64,000 bases of DNA from Luzula sylvatica (Eukaryota; Streptophyta; Magnoliopsida; Poales; Juncaceae). The translations under genes were made by a program, and so were the position numbers. Positions 10,030 through 21,479 of the stretch are shown piece by piece (position 1 is the first letter of the stretch; each line of letters opens with the position of its first letter). The stretch is from NCBI GenBank assembly GCA_946800325.1, contig OX326959.1:25675447-25739446 (forward strand), read 5' to 3'. Below the pieces are notes generated by a model. It was given only the letters and a program-made list of their open reading frames with translations. It did not search any database and was not told the origin of the DNA.

Positions 10030-12950
10030 ACAAGGTTTCGGTATGCCGGTTCGATGGACGAGACTTCGGTTATTGGAAGATGCAAGTAGAAGCGTTGCTA
10101 TGCCATAAGGACCTAGAAGAAGTGTTATTCGAGACAAGGCCGGAAGGTATCACGGACGAAGAAAAGCGGAAGAAGATGAACCGCAAGGCGCTAAGCTATA
10201 TCCAATTATCGCTGATCAGGAATGTGGCGTTCAACGTAGCGAAGGAGACGATGACTTTCGTGGTCATGAAGCGCTGTCCAACATGTACGAGAAATCATCT
10301 TCGCTAAACAAGCTGCACCTGGTGCGCCGTCTATTCAATCTACGAATGACGGAGGGCGGATCTGTTGCGGAGCATCTAAATGCTTTTTAGGTTATTTCAA
10401 ACCAATTAGACTTTTTCAAATTTAACCTTGGTGATGAGATGAAGGAACTCATGCTACTGTCATCTCTCCCGGAGAGCTGGACGACGACGGTAGACGTTAT
10501 CGGCATTAAGGAGGATCTAACTTTTGGGGAAGTGCGAGACCGCATCCTGAATGACGACATTCGGAGAAAGGAGAGGAGCGAAGTCTCGAGTTTCTCGGGT
10601 TCGGCGTTGAATTTAGAGAGTCGGGGCTGTGAAGGTCAAAGGAGCAACAACCGCGGGCAAGCCAAGTCGAGAGGACGCATCAAGTCAAGACTACGTGTTG
10701 AGTTGGAGTGCTGTAATTGTGACAAGAAAGGTCACAAGAAGCGGGACTGCAAAGCCCCGAGGAAGAAGAAGGTGGAATCGAGTTCTGCAAATGATGTCAC
10801 CGAGCAGGACACAGACGACTCTCTCATCTTATGTGTCAATAGCCATGTTGAGTCCTGGGTTTTGGACTCAGGAGCATCATTCCACTCGACCTCGCAGAAA
10901 AATAAGTTGTTAAATTTCAAGACAGGAGATTTAGGAAAGGTTCACCTAGTAGATGGAAAGCCTTTGAGCGTATCGGGCATAGGTGATGTCCAGATAAAAT
11001 CCAGCAATGGTTTTAAATGGATCTTGCGAGGAGTTCGGTACATTTCCGGTATGAAGAAGACCTTGATATTCGTCGGGCAGATGGATAGTGAAGGTTACAA
11101 GACGGTGTTCGGGAACGGGTCGTGGAAGATTGTAAGAGGAGCCATGGTGATAGCGAGAGGGACGAAGACGAGAACTCTCTATCTTACCGATAATAGAGGA
11201 GATTGTTTGGCGTTTTCGGGAGCAGCGACTGATCCGGTGTTATGGCACAATCGGCTCGGTCACATGAGTCACGAAGGGATACAAGTGTTGATTTCCAAGG
11301 GTCTGTTACCGAAGGTAAAATCGGAACAAACCGGTTTCTGTGAGAACCTGCGTGCTCGGCAAGCAATGACAGATTAGTTTTTCGAATGCCGGACGTGAAC
11401 TCAAGATGGGGAAGTTAGACCCGGTGCATACCAATGTGTGGGGCCCAGCTCCGGTCTAGTCTATCGGAGGGTCACGATACGACGTCACCTTTATCGACGA
11501 TTCAACCAGGAAGGTATGATTCTATTTTATTAAACACAAATCTGACGTGTTTAATGTGTTCAAAAGGTGGAAGGCAGAAGTCGTGACCGAGACCGGCTTG
11601 AAGCTGAAATGCTTAAAGTCAGATAATGGAGGGGAGTACGACAGTGCAAAGTTCAGAGGATTTTGCGCGGAACAAGAAATCAAGCAGATTCAGACGGTTC
11701 CAAATCGACCTCAGCAGAACATGGTGGCTTAACACATGAATCGAACTCTGAATGAACGGGCAAGAGCGATGCGATTGCACGCGGAATTGCCGAAGATGTT
11801 CTGGACAGATGCGGTTAGCACGGTCGCATACCTTATCAACCGTACTCCGATGAAATCCCTCAACCTCGAGCTACCTGAAGAGAAATGGAGAGGAAAGAAG
11901 ATTTTACTTGGTCATTTACGAATTGTTGGGAGCATCTCGTATGGCCATATTGACGCAGAGAAGAGGGACAAACTATACGCGAAGGCCTAAAGATGTGTGT
12001 TTATTGATTACGGATTGAATTACTTCGATTATCGATTTTGGATCGAGGAAGGTCGAAAAATAATTCAGTCAAGAGACGCAACCTTTAATGAAGATGAACT
12101 CTACAAGAACAGGTTCGGTTCCAGAGACGAATCGAAAGCGGAGGAGAATGTCAATAAAATTAGGAGCAATGACGTGTCGAACGAGCCCGAGGAAGACGAG
12201 TTTTCGGTACAAGATGTGATAAAAAATGGGGATGAAGACGTGCCTGAAATCGCGCAAGAGGAAAGCCTAGAAACTCCGACTGTGAGACGATCAAGTCGGA
12301 GAATTAACCCACCAGACCGTTACTCACCAACACTCCATCATTTGCTGCTAACCAATGCGGGTGAACCAGAAGGCTACCGAGAGGCGGTAGAAGGAGATGA
12401 TTCGGTTAAGTGGGAGCGCGTGATGAAAGAGGAAATTGAGTCTCTTCGGAAGAACAATACTTGAGAAATGACTCGGTTGCCAGATGGCAAGAAGGCGCTG
12501 CAAAACAAATGGGTCTACCGAGTGAAGGATGAGTCAGATGGCAACAAAAGATACAAGACGAGACTGGTAGTTAAGGGGTTTCTTCAGAAGAAGAGAATCG
12601 ACTACACGGAGGTGTTCTCGCCGGTGGTGAAGCTGACAACTATTCGCACGGTGTTAAGTATTGTAGCAGCGGAGGATTTGTACCTGGAGCAAATGGATGT
12701 CAAGACGGCATTCCTTCATGGCAATTTGGAGGAGGACATCTATATGGTGCAACCTGAAGGTTTCGAGATCCCGGAAAAGGAGGATCTTGTGTGCAGGCTT
12801 AGGAAAAGTCTGTACAGTTTAAAACAGGTTCCAAGGCAGTGGTACAAGAAGTTCGACAAGTTCATGTGTGATTTTGGTTTCTGCAAGGGTGACACCGACT
12901 ATTGTTGCTACTACAAAAGCAGTGGAGACACGTACATTATATTACTTTTG
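10030..12950 (+). pseudogene. Copia gag-pol pseudogene, truncated in RT
   Basis: Gag begins near 10035 (WKMQVEALLCHKDLEE) and shifts frame near 10075 and again near 10270. Later parts are the zinc knuckle CCNCDKKGHKKRDC (about 10710-10751), protease WVLDSGASFHST (about 10855), pre-integrase WHNRLGH (about 11244), integrase SDNGGEY (about 11620) and NRTLNERARAMR, then RT with QMDVKTAFLHG (about 12690). Stops interrupt it at about 10388, 11375, 11457, 11518, 11730, 11988 and 12462. At least two replace a conserved tryptophan (tgg to tga), as expected from deamination of methylated cytosine. The reading frame ends at TYIILLL, directly before the missing YVDD. It cannot make a working protein. 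Confidence 0.92.
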
Positions 12951-13927
12951 TGGTTTCCGCAAGGCTTCGAATTCTCTCAAAGACTCCCCAAAAGCCTCCC
13001 TAAGCCTTCCCCTTGTCAAAAGATCCTAGCTTTGCTCAATTCTGAATTGAATCCAGATTTAAACCACTGATCTAGTACATTCAGTAAAGGACAATCATTT
13101 AAGTGTGTGTAAAGCTTTGTTCACAACTTTGGTCACTCTGACCCGTCCCTGAGTAAGCCCAAGCATCCCTGGCCAGCCACCAGTCTTAACTAGTGCAGAG
13201 GTGACATCTCTTACCCGACTTCAGCAAAATTGGAGCTCTCCTACCCCAATTGAGCACCACTCAAGCTTCCTCTACCTTCCTTTGACCAAGATCAAGTCCC
13301 GAGACAGCTAGGAATTCAGTTTCCCATCTCAACCCTCTTCAATTTAGGTGTTTTCTTTCTATTTTACTGTTTAATTTTGAATTATGTTGAATTATGTTTA
13401 AAGAATTGTTCTTTTCTGTTTAATATTGGTTAATCTAAGTTTGTGAATCATTTTCCTATTTTTCTGGATTTTATTTGAATTTATTTTGAATTTTCTAACT
13501 CTCAAACCCTAATTTTCTGTTAATTACTGTCTGAGTTTCTTAATTAATTATTAATTTTTCTGTTAACTTTTGACCTTAGTTTAATTAGTGTAAATATAGT
13601 ATTCATTCTCTTCTTTAATCTCCCTTTTACAGAACTCATTTTGAATTTTTTTGTTGATTTGATATGAATTTTTGAAGTTGATAAACAACCCTAACTCACT
13701 GTTAAGTGAGTTCATCTGACATTATTGTTCTAATTTCTGTGAGCAATTCCAGATGTTTTTAAATCAATCAAGAGCTGTTTTCAATTAGTATTTCCAAAAC
13801 ACTTTTAGTAAAAAAATTTCTCATTCCATTTCATCTTTAATATTAGGAAAAATGATATTCCAAAGTTGAAAAAAATACTTCTGAAAACAATTTTTGACCT
13901 AATTTTTCAGAATTCGAATTTAAAGAG
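12951..13927. other. Unassigned spacer after the Copia break
   Basis: No gene is visible. Bases 12951-13350 are less A+T-rich than their surroundings and may be a fragment of another element. From 13370 the sequence is T-rich and resembles intron or UTR DNA (for example caaaccctaattttctg near 13504), but I see no convincing exon. Confidence 0.4.
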
Positions 13928-14035
13928 CTCATATTTGTCCCTCTTAAATGCTTAATATCATATATATCCCTACTAAACACTATTAATATCAAATATATTT
14001 AAAATCAATATTTTTTTGTAAATTAAACAAAAAAT
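13928..14035 (+). repeat. Left arm of a widely spaced inverted repeat
   Basis: The block catatttgtccctcttaaat, followed by atatccctactaaa, is matched in reverse complement by 18440-18550. The two arms are about 4.5 kb apart, with other elements nested between them. Confidence 0.65.
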
Positions 14036-14130
14036 AATAGAATGGACTAATCTACCCCTCACTTCACTAATCTTAAACCCAATAATCTTCTACGAATCCT
14101 TAACCCGATAACCTGATAGCCCTAAACTCT

Positions 14131-14867
14131 GGGGCCGTTTGATGTAAAAGACTTTGAAAGATTTTGAAGGATTCTTGTATTGTCTAGAGAAAGTGAAATG
14201 AGGGTTAAGTATTTGAAGGATATCATTTTCTTGCATGTGTTGTTTGATGTGTTAGACTTAGATAATGGAAAGTGAAATTCATTGTTTGATGTGAAGGATA
14301 ATTAAAAAGTAGTTATTAAGGATTTGAGATATATTGGATATGTTTTATTTGAAAAATTAAAGATCAATCAATTTATTATTATCGATTAACACTAATTAAG
14401 CTGATTCGCAATTAATCCTAATTAATCCTAATTAACACTAATTCGGCATATTGATCCTAATTAATCCTAATTATAAACAGATTTTGTAACACTGATTCAC
14501 AATTAATCCTAATTAATCCTAATTAAAACTATAATTGACCTTGATGCATTTGAAATTAATCATAATTCGGCATATTGAAACACCAATTAAGCTAATTGAC
14601 CCTAATACAGCTAAAATCAACTATAATTCAACAAAATTAATCCTCAATTAGCACTAATTAAGCTATAACTAACCTTAGCATTCCTGAAATTTGAAGTAAT
14701 TGCAGCGTCGATTTGTAATAGATTTCAGCACAACATTCTCTGTCGAAATTAAAGCTGAAAACAAATAAAAAGTATACTTGAAATCAGGTAATTGCTACAA
14801 ATGAAGAAAACTTGCGAGAGAGGGAGAAGAAGAAAATCAGCGCCAAGAAGCTACGCTGCCAGCGCCA

Positions 14868-14906
<39 letters not shown>

Positions 14907-15326
14907 TGTGCCAACGCCAAGAAGAAGCTCAGGAGAGAGAGAGAGAGACAACGCTCAGGAGAGAGACAACTTGCGAGAGAGGGAGATGAAGAAAATCAGC
15001 GCCAAGAAGCTACGATGCCAGCGCCAAGGAGAGTGAGAGAGAGAGAGAGAGAGAGAGTGTGTGCCAACGCCAAGAAGAAGCTCAGGAGAGAGAGAGAGAG
15101 AGACAACGCTCAGGAGAGAGAGATGGCGCCAACTATGTTTTCTTGCTACGTTTTCCGGCTTTTTTTGCGAGACAACCAACGAGGGAAAGGAGGCACGACG
15201 GACACGGCACGGGAATTGAAGTTCTCTCTTTGTCCTTCTAATCAAACACCCAACGCTAACCCTTATCCCGTAAATGATTGTCTTTTCCTGTGTTTTCCAG
15301 GTAAATACCGTAAATCAAACGGCCCC
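14131..15326. mobile_element. PIF/Harbinger-like nonautonomous DNA element, 1196 bp
   Basis: The ends are ggggccgtttgat (14131-14143) and its exact reverse complement atcaaacggcccc (15314-15326), with further partial pairing inward. Both are flanked by tct, a possible 3-bp target duplication. PIF/Harbinger elements usually duplicate TTA or TAA, so the superfamily is tentative. Inside are an attaatcctaattaa tandem region (about 14380-14660) and two copies of a GA-rich block (14805-14990 and 14975-15125). There is no transposase. Confidence 0.7.
14863..15125. repeat. GA-rich microsatellite and tandem block
   Basis: (GA)n runs at about 14872-14904, 14931-14946, 15031-15058 and 15085-15104 are embedded in a duplicated unit containing gcgccaagaagctacg. 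Arginine/glutamate-rich open frames across this stretch are low-complexity artefacts. Confidence 0.85.
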
Positions 15327-15594
15327 TCTGTTCTATGAACGAAGCTCCATCCTAGCTTTCTCTAGCGTGGCCTTCTCTATCATGGTGATATGGCGAGAGA
15401 AAGGCTCTTTTCTCGAGAGAAGCAAAAGACAATTTGGTTGCTCTCTCTAGTCTCTCCTCGCCGAGAAGCAAGCTTCCTCTTCTCCGGCATCCTCATCTCT
15501 TTTTCTGGCGACGTGTCATACCACACTGAGAAACAAACTAGGGATTTCCCTCGGTGATCTGGCGAGAGAGAAGGCTTCATTTTCTCTCATGACA

Positions 15595-16194
15595 TGTCTA
15601 ATACGAGATCCCAAATCGGACTCCCCCAAAGTAAGAATCTTTTCATAGATTTATGTCTCAATTCTCTGTACTGATTTTTGCATTGAAAAGCTTATTTTGT
15701 TTCATTTGATTGTGAATTGAAGTTCTGAAAGATGGAATTAGGGCCCAAATTAAACTTCAAATCTATTGTTGACTGATGCTTTATAAAATTCAATTTGGTG
15801 AGCTCAATTCACTTGATTAGATTCAAAACCTAAATGTGTTAATTTCGAAGAACACACAATGAAAATACTCGATCCAGGCTTACTCGACAACAATTGTGCC
15901 TTTATGCCGAGCTACCTCCCTGACGAGACTGACGTGACTGACGTGAAGAACTATTTCAAGCTAGGTACGGACTATAGTTTATCTTTTGTTAAGTTCTTAA
16001 CATTGGTGAATGATTGTAGTTATGTAGCAATGCCACCTTGTCATGGAAATGGTAGTCTAGGTAATTACAAGGGTTTAACTTTCATGTATGGCCTTGTGGG
16101 ATGTTTATCGTTTCAAGATCTTTGCCATAATAGCTACATGGTAAACAAAAACTTCTATTTAACTACAACGAAGATTATGAAGATACAAAGTTAG
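15595..16194 (+). pseudogene. Possible small spliced gene or gene fragment, unknown
   Basis: A short exon at about 15595-15632 (MSNTRSQIGLP...) is followed by gtaagaat, a good donor. An acceptor near 15850 leads in frame into the open frame that has an ATG at 15859 and runs to 16194 (111 codons from that ATG). A further donor-like ctaggtacgg lies at 15962. The leader at 15330-15594 is pyrimidine-rich. I recognise no domain, and with no further exon supported it may be a gene fragment or a chance frame. Confidence 0.3.
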
Positions 16195-17580
16195 TTTATG
16201 AGGCTTCCGAGGAAATTTTTCGATCTGGAGTAGTCCTTTCATGAAAAAATTAAACATTTTAGAGGAAGATGAGATACTCAAGCGAACTATTGATTATTAG
16301 GAGATTTATTTTTTTGGAAATATTTTTGATATTTTATAGCTCATTCACGTTCGAATTGGCTCTGTAGATTTTAAGTTCACTCATGTTTGAATTTAGGTTA
16401 GTGATAAATTTAATATTTTGTGTTTTGTAAATTTGATATTTTGTGTTTTTTATTTCGGCAAAAACTAAAATCAATAGATGAGTGAAACTTGCTATAGATT
16501 AATATCTTTGATAATAATTGCGGCATAAATTTGATACTTCGCAATATCACTTTGGCTCATATAAAATACTCTACAAAAATTGTAAATTGCCGAATATCAA
16601 GTACTCTACAAAACTCAAAATTCCGAATATCAATTATTCTAAAACTAGAAAATTACAATAAAATATCGAAATTATAACAAAAAAATTCAAAAAAATAGAA
16701 AATTACATTCATGCCCATAATAATTTGCAAAAATCTCAAAGTTGGAAAATTACATCCATACCTCCAAAATTATCAAATTATCTCAAAAACTCCATTTTGT
16801 TTGGAAAATTACATCCATACGCGTAATTATTTGGTCTTGTCCCGGCATTGGAGCGATTTCAATAAATTTAGCAAATTTAAACTTATTAATCATGGCCCGA
16901 ATGCACATGTTTGTCCCAATTATCATCTCTTAGAGACGAATTCTTGGCAAACTTGAAGTATTCTCCGTACTTTATTCTAAATTTATTATTAAATGAACCA
17001 CGCCTAAAACAAAAATTAGAAGTGAATTTAAAATCTAATATAATTCTATTACCTCCATACAAGAAATTACTCAATCAATCTCAATTTATATATAATTCAT
17101 ATGCACTACTTCAAAGGAAAAATGGATAGATGAGATAAAAGTTGACATACTCGATATTTGGGGGATTCAGTTGTATTCTCCCATCTAGGTTGTCGAGTTC
17201 ATCAATTGTAATCTTTTCAATTTGTCGATGTTCGAATCCATTTTACAATTTATTGCAATCAAAATAAATTAAGTAATTTTATCAAATAATTAATACAACC
17301 AAGTATTTCTCAGATATTTTATACCCTACTCCAGTCGTATAGTACAGAGGAATTCAATCACTAGGAAAATAAGACAATGCCCAAAATCACCTTTCTCCAG
17401 TCGTAGAAAAACAAGTCACCAACCAATTCTCCTCTCAGACGCCCAGCCCACTCTTTCCTCTAGTCGCACAACCTACTCTCCTCTCCGGGCACCAAGTCGA
17501 GAAGCTGTGTTGTTAGCCACAGAAGTTCTTTCTCTCTCTCGAGAGAGAGATAAAAGAGAAAGAAGGGTTAGGGGAAACGG
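16195..17580. other. A+T-rich spacer with a short tandem repeat
   Basis: A unit containing ggaaaattacatccatac recurs about three times at 16696-16830 with 50-58-bp spacing. The rest shows no gene. Bases 17400-17580 are richer in C and T. Confidence 0.45.
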
Positions 17581-17588
17581 GTTGAGCT

Positions 17589-18260
17589 CGGTGTCGCAAA
17601 AAACGGTGTAAAACGGTAAAACGGTGCTAGACCGTACTGTTTTTTACAAGAAAATTTCAAAAAACGATCAACCGTTTTTTTTCTCAAAAAACGTTTTAAA
17701 CGTTTTTTTCATAAAAAAAAAAAAAAATTAATATATATATATTTTTTTTTTTTGGCATTACAAACCCGTAGCTGTTTCGTAGTAAATTTGGAGAGAGATA
17801 AAATGTTCTCTTTCAAATAATAATTGCAATTAGTGGTATTTTGTGTCTAATTCTTACATGAACAAGGTGTTAACTCTGATCCAGCTTATCACGGTCAATT
17901 ATTTTGTGTCTAATTCCGATTGACGCATCTAATTAGTTGATATTTTTGTCTAAGTAGATAGCTAAGAATATTTATTCTGATATGTTTAGGTCGATGGACA
18001 TTTATTCGATATGTTTTATTAATATTTCGTATGTTTTTTTTTAATTTTGGACTTTCGTGTATATTTAAGTTGAATTATAAAATTGAATTATTATATTTTT
18101 GTTTGTTTTATTTTTAAAATTTTATTATAATTGCTATAAAATATTGCCGATTTAAGTAACCGTTTTTAACCGTTTTTTTACCGTTTTACGACCGTTTTAC
18201 AGTAAAACATTAAAACGGTGACCGACCGTACCGTACCGTTTCCCGTCATTTGCAACATTG
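17589..18260. mobile_element. hAT-type nonautonomous element, 672 bp, 8-bp TSD
   Basis: Perfect 8-bp direct repeats GTTGAGCT flank it at 17581-17588 and 18261-18268. The ends are inverted and imperfect: cggtgtcgcaaaaaacgg on the left and, on the opposite strand at the right, caatgttgcaaatgacgg. Both ends carry clusters of the subterminal motif aaacggt/accgttt. An 8-bp duplication, short inverted ends and subterminal repeats are typical of hAT elements. There is no transposase. Confidence 0.88.
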
Positions 18261-18439
18261 GTTGAGCTTGTTAACGGGTGGGTAGTGATATGTTTTGTTA
18301 ATGAGTTTGGGCCTTGGGGTATGTTAAAACTTAAAAGGGTATTTTGGTCAATAGATGTAAATTTCATGATTTAATTAATTTTAAAAGTAAAAATTATGTT
18401 TAATTTAATGTTAATTTAATTGTGTGGATAAATTTGATA

Positions 18440-18550
18440 CTTTGTAGGTTTTAGTACAGATAAATTTGATGTTAATTGTATTTAGTAGGGATAAATATGA
18501 TATTAATGATTTAAGAGGGATAAATATGTAATTTATGAACTTAGCAGGGA
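18440..18550 (-). repeat. Right arm of the 13.9-18.5 kb inverted repeat
   Basis: Read on the minus strand it gives catatttatccctcttaaat and atttatccctactaaata, matching 13937-14000. This is consistent with a long-TIR (MULE-like) element that has been expanded by internal insertions. Confidence 0.65.
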
Positions 18551-18659
18551 TATAGGAAAAATTATCCCTATTATAAAAAGAGAATACGGGACCATCATCT
18601 TTCTCTTTTATTTACAAAAAATAAATTGGAGCTGTGCATTATTTTATAATTTTATAAAT

Positions 18660-19100
18660 ATTATTTTACTAAATATGATTTTATTTTGTAATTAAAATTT
18701 AAGTATTAGAAATAGAATTAGAATATATTTTGAAATGATTATGATTCACAATAATCAATTTGTAATTGGTAATATTGTCTTGTTAATAAATAAGATTTTA
18801 TTTTGTAATAATAATCTAGGTATTATAATCAATGATTTAAATAGCACCGCAATTGCACCGTCATAGCGCAAATCGCAATAAATATTTGTAAAACGCAACA
18901 CCGCAACCTAATAAATAGCGCCGCAATATCGCCGTAATATCGCGCAATATCTGTGATCATATGTAAATTACAGTCCAAGCGCAATGGACCACTATATCGC
19001 AATTTAAAACATTGATTAAAATATATTATAAAATTATTATGGTTTAATGTAATATTGGACTTGTTAATAAATATGATTTTATTTCACAATTATAACTATT
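18660..19100. repeat. Tandem A+T-rich repeat interrupted by a MITE
   Basis: A unit with aaata(t/a)gattttatttt recurs near 18670, 18790 and 19068. The third copy is displaced by the small hAT-like MITE at 18830-19014, so the array predates that insertion. Confidence 0.55.
18830..19014. mobile_element. Small hAT-like MITE, 185 bp
   Basis: Left end caatgatttaaatagc and right-end complement caatgttttaaattgc form imperfect inverted termini. The flanking 8-mers attataat (18822-18829) and attaaaat (19015-19022) differ at one base. Subterminal ccgcaat motifs repeat inside. Confidence 0.75.
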
Positions 19101-19736
19101 ATATATGTATTTATATATTCTATCATTAATTATTATACTTTTGAAACAAATTTATTTATTTTTGTTCTATCATCTTGTTCAAAAATAATTTCCGATCCTC
19201 ATTTCAATTTTCAAAACTATGTTATTTATGTTCTAATTTGAGTTTTTGTTAGTTTAATTTGTTCTTATACTGTTTTTCAATTTTTAAATATTTTTTAAAA
19301 AAAATTTCCAATTTTTTTACCAACAGTCCGATTTTTTTTTTCGACTCGTCCGAGTCTGGTCCGAGTCGACCGAGTCCCGAGTCAACAGGATCGGCCGAGT
19401 CCAAGTCCGATATTCGGAACCATGATCAGAACACTCATTTGAAAGTAATCATTGGATCAAAAAGTTGGATCAAAGTGTGTTATACTATTGATATAATCAT
19501 GTTTTATGTTGATTATTTGTACAATTAATTTGAATCCAATAATAAAGTTTATCTTCTCTATATTTCTGATGTTGTTTAACCTTTCATTAATAATACTTAT
19601 ATAATTAACTAGATTTTCTTAAAATATATATTGGATATTAGTTTTAATTAACAATAAATTTGTAAAATCGCTAGGGATTATATATACAAACATTATAAAA
19701 AAAATGATCGACAATAGAAAAGTATATAATTCTAAA
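19100..19736. other. Spacer 3' of the ZAT-like gene, with one TE end
   Basis: A cluster of ccgagtc motifs at about 19345-19425, ending near ggaaccatg, looks like the subterminal end of a hAT-like MITE. I did not find the other end. No gene is visible. Confidence 0.4.
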
Positions 19737-20147
19737 CTAACCAAACAAGGGTAGCAATATACATCTCAAACCCTCATTATGCACCCCAATATCATCAAGA
19801 GAGAGAATTTTAAAACCCAACCCTTCATGAACCAGGTCCCCCGCCTCAGGCTTATGTCTTCGCATGTGTCCCCCGAGAGCCTGGCCCATATTGAACTCTG
19901 CACCACAAATGGTGCATTCGTGGCTTGTTTTGGCTTTCTTAACGGAGCCCAAACCTAGGTCGAGTCCACTAGCTCGTGTTCTAGGTCTTTTATGACTCGT
20001 ACGATGACCTCCTAATGCCTGAAACGACGGAAACTCGCGTTGACACGTTTTGCATTGGTAGATTCCATCCATTGTTGTTACTCTCTTCCTTCCGTGCACC
20101 CGGTTTACCGTCGACCCGCATTTAAGTGTCAGCGAGAGGCTCTCCAT
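19737..20147 (-). CDS. C2H2 zinc-finger repressor, ZAT type, 136 aa
   Basis: The protein has two plant-type zinc fingers carrying the QALGGH signature: C32-H52 (CKTCQREFPSFQALGGHRTSH) and C78-H98 (CTICGAEFNMGQALGGHMRRH). This places it with the stress-responsive, nuclear ZAT repressors. The frame is open upstream to 20270, but a minus-strand TATA box lies inside that part (20242-20250), so I chose the ATG at 20147. No intron is needed, as is usual for this family. The C-terminus has ILSLDD where relatives have the EAR motif DLNL. Two other LxLxL strings are present: LSLTL at residues 4-8 and LDLGL at 62-66. It is a paralogue of the gene at 42057 on the opposite strand. Family assignment is firm; the exact orthologue is not. 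Confidence 0.9.
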   Translation of the reverse strand: MESLSLTLKCGSTVNRVHGRKRVTTMDGIYQCKTCQREFPSFQALGGHRTSHKRPRTRASGLDLGLGSVKKAKTSHECTICGAEFNMGQALGGHMRRHKPEAGDLVHEGLGFKILSLDDIGVHNEGLRCILLPLFG

Positions 20148-20241
20148 GAGTGAATACTTAGTAGCTCGGTTGGTTTTCTTTCTATGAAGTTTGCTCGATA
20201 AAAGGTACCGTTTACTGATGAAGAAGAAAGAGAACGGTGGT

Positions 20242-20250
20242 CTATTTATA
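20242..20250 (-). promoter_or_regulatory. TATA box of the minus-strand ZAT-like gene
   Basis: The plus strand reads ctatttata, giving TATAAATAG on the transcribed strand about 95 bp before the chosen ATG. It rules out the longer start at 20270. Confidence 0.75.
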
Positions 20251-20278
20251 TCGGCATAGATACTTAACACAAGAGACT

Positions 20279-20292
20279 TTGACTTGGGTCAA
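20279..20292. promoter_or_regulatory. Paired W-box cores upstream of the ZAT-like gene
   Basis: TTGACT (plus strand, 20279-20284) and TTGACC (minus strand, 20287-20292) lie back to back about 30 bp upstream of the TATA box. W-boxes bind WRKY factors, which often control stress-induced ZAT genes. Binding here is inferred. Confidence 0.5.
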
Positions 20293-21475
20293 CACGGAGA
20301 TACGATTTCAGACAGCAATGTGAAACCAATCTGAAGTGGACATGTAGAATTTGGACGTGGTACATAATTTTAGGAGCAGGCAACACGGACACGGGGCAGC
20401 CATTATTTTGTTCGTATTTACACGACGGGGGACGACTAGTACAGTTTTGCTTTGATTAGTGGCTTAGTGTTTGTTTTTTATTACTTTTAAATCTATTCTC
20501 GTAGTTCCTCGTAATATTCCAATTTCCAAATTATGATAGACACACAGAATTTCCTACTCATTCATATGCAAATGAATGTACAATAGCCCATATGCGATGT
20601 TCGATTCGAGGAATTTATGAACTATCTGGTCAATACGCAAGATTTTTTCGGATGTCACGTTGTTTTGTTTAAGCCATTGCCATTTCACGAATCTTTATAT
20701 TCTTCACTTTATTTTAATATTTGGTTCATGAATTTTATCTGGTACTTTTTTTTAATAATATATTTCATTTTATTATGGATGGTAATTTTTAATAATATAT
20801 TTCATTTTATTATGGATGGTAATTTTTTTGTAGTTGCTAACGCACTCCCGTATTCTTGCACTCCAAAACGTCACTTTCAACCAGGAGTCGGCAAGTGGCA
20901 AGGCGCTGACTTCAAAAAAAGCAAACAACAAAATTAGACGAGCGGCCGCATTTAACAAACTGCGGACAGCCTCCAACGTTTTCGGATATTTGCTTGTGCG
21001 CTATAACTTTCACCTTCATATGTAAATTTTTTTAGAACGACTCATAATTAAAAACACTAGTATTTATATCTTTTTTCTACAACGAATATTTGAAAATGTA
21101 TAAATAATAGTAAACAACATATAAATATCAACAAATATTTATCCACAGTAAAAAAAAAAATTAATAAGAACAACACTTGTATAATTGTATTCATAATATT
21201 AAAAATATATAAATAATAATTATTTACGTACTTTTTTTTTTATCAAGAGTACAGAAAATAATGTATAAATAATAGTAAAAAATATAAACTACAACAAATA
21301 TTTTATTTGTAGTATAATAAAAAGCTGAGAATATTATAAAAATACTAGAAAAGGTATAAAGTATAATAAAAATGATATAAACAAGAACGTACCACCATTT
21401 ATACGTATTATAAAAAAGTATAAACAATAATATAGAAAAATTGAAAAGCTATACATACAAAGTATATGATAAGAT
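20293..21475. other. A+T-rich upstream region with short duplications
   Basis: A 34-bp tandem duplication (containing tttcattttattatggatgg) lies at about 20755-20825. A unit with gtataaataatagtaaa recurs near 21095 and 21258. Bases 20830-21025 are more G+C-rich and may be an old TE fragment. No gene is supported. Confidence 0.45.
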
Positions 21476-21479
21476 TGAA

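Larger units (their letters stand above)
9625..12950 (+). mobile_element. Second Copia element, 5' part only, decayed
   Basis: An LTR (9625-9977), a primer binding site (9981-9992) and gag-pol remnants follow in plus orientation. The element ends inside the reverse transcriptase, just before where YVDD should be, and no 3' LTR is found. It lies inside the 3' region of the minus-strand Copia fragment at 8655-9624, so it is a nested insertion that was later truncated. Confidence 0.88.

Noticed and set aside
14792..15338. Arg/Glu-rich open frames
   Set aside because: They are GA-repeat translations inside a nonautonomous DNA transposon.
20148..20270. Longer 177-codon start for the minus-strand ZAT-like gene
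   Set aside because: The extra 41 codons cover a TATA box and have no family similarity, so the ATG at 20147 is preferred.
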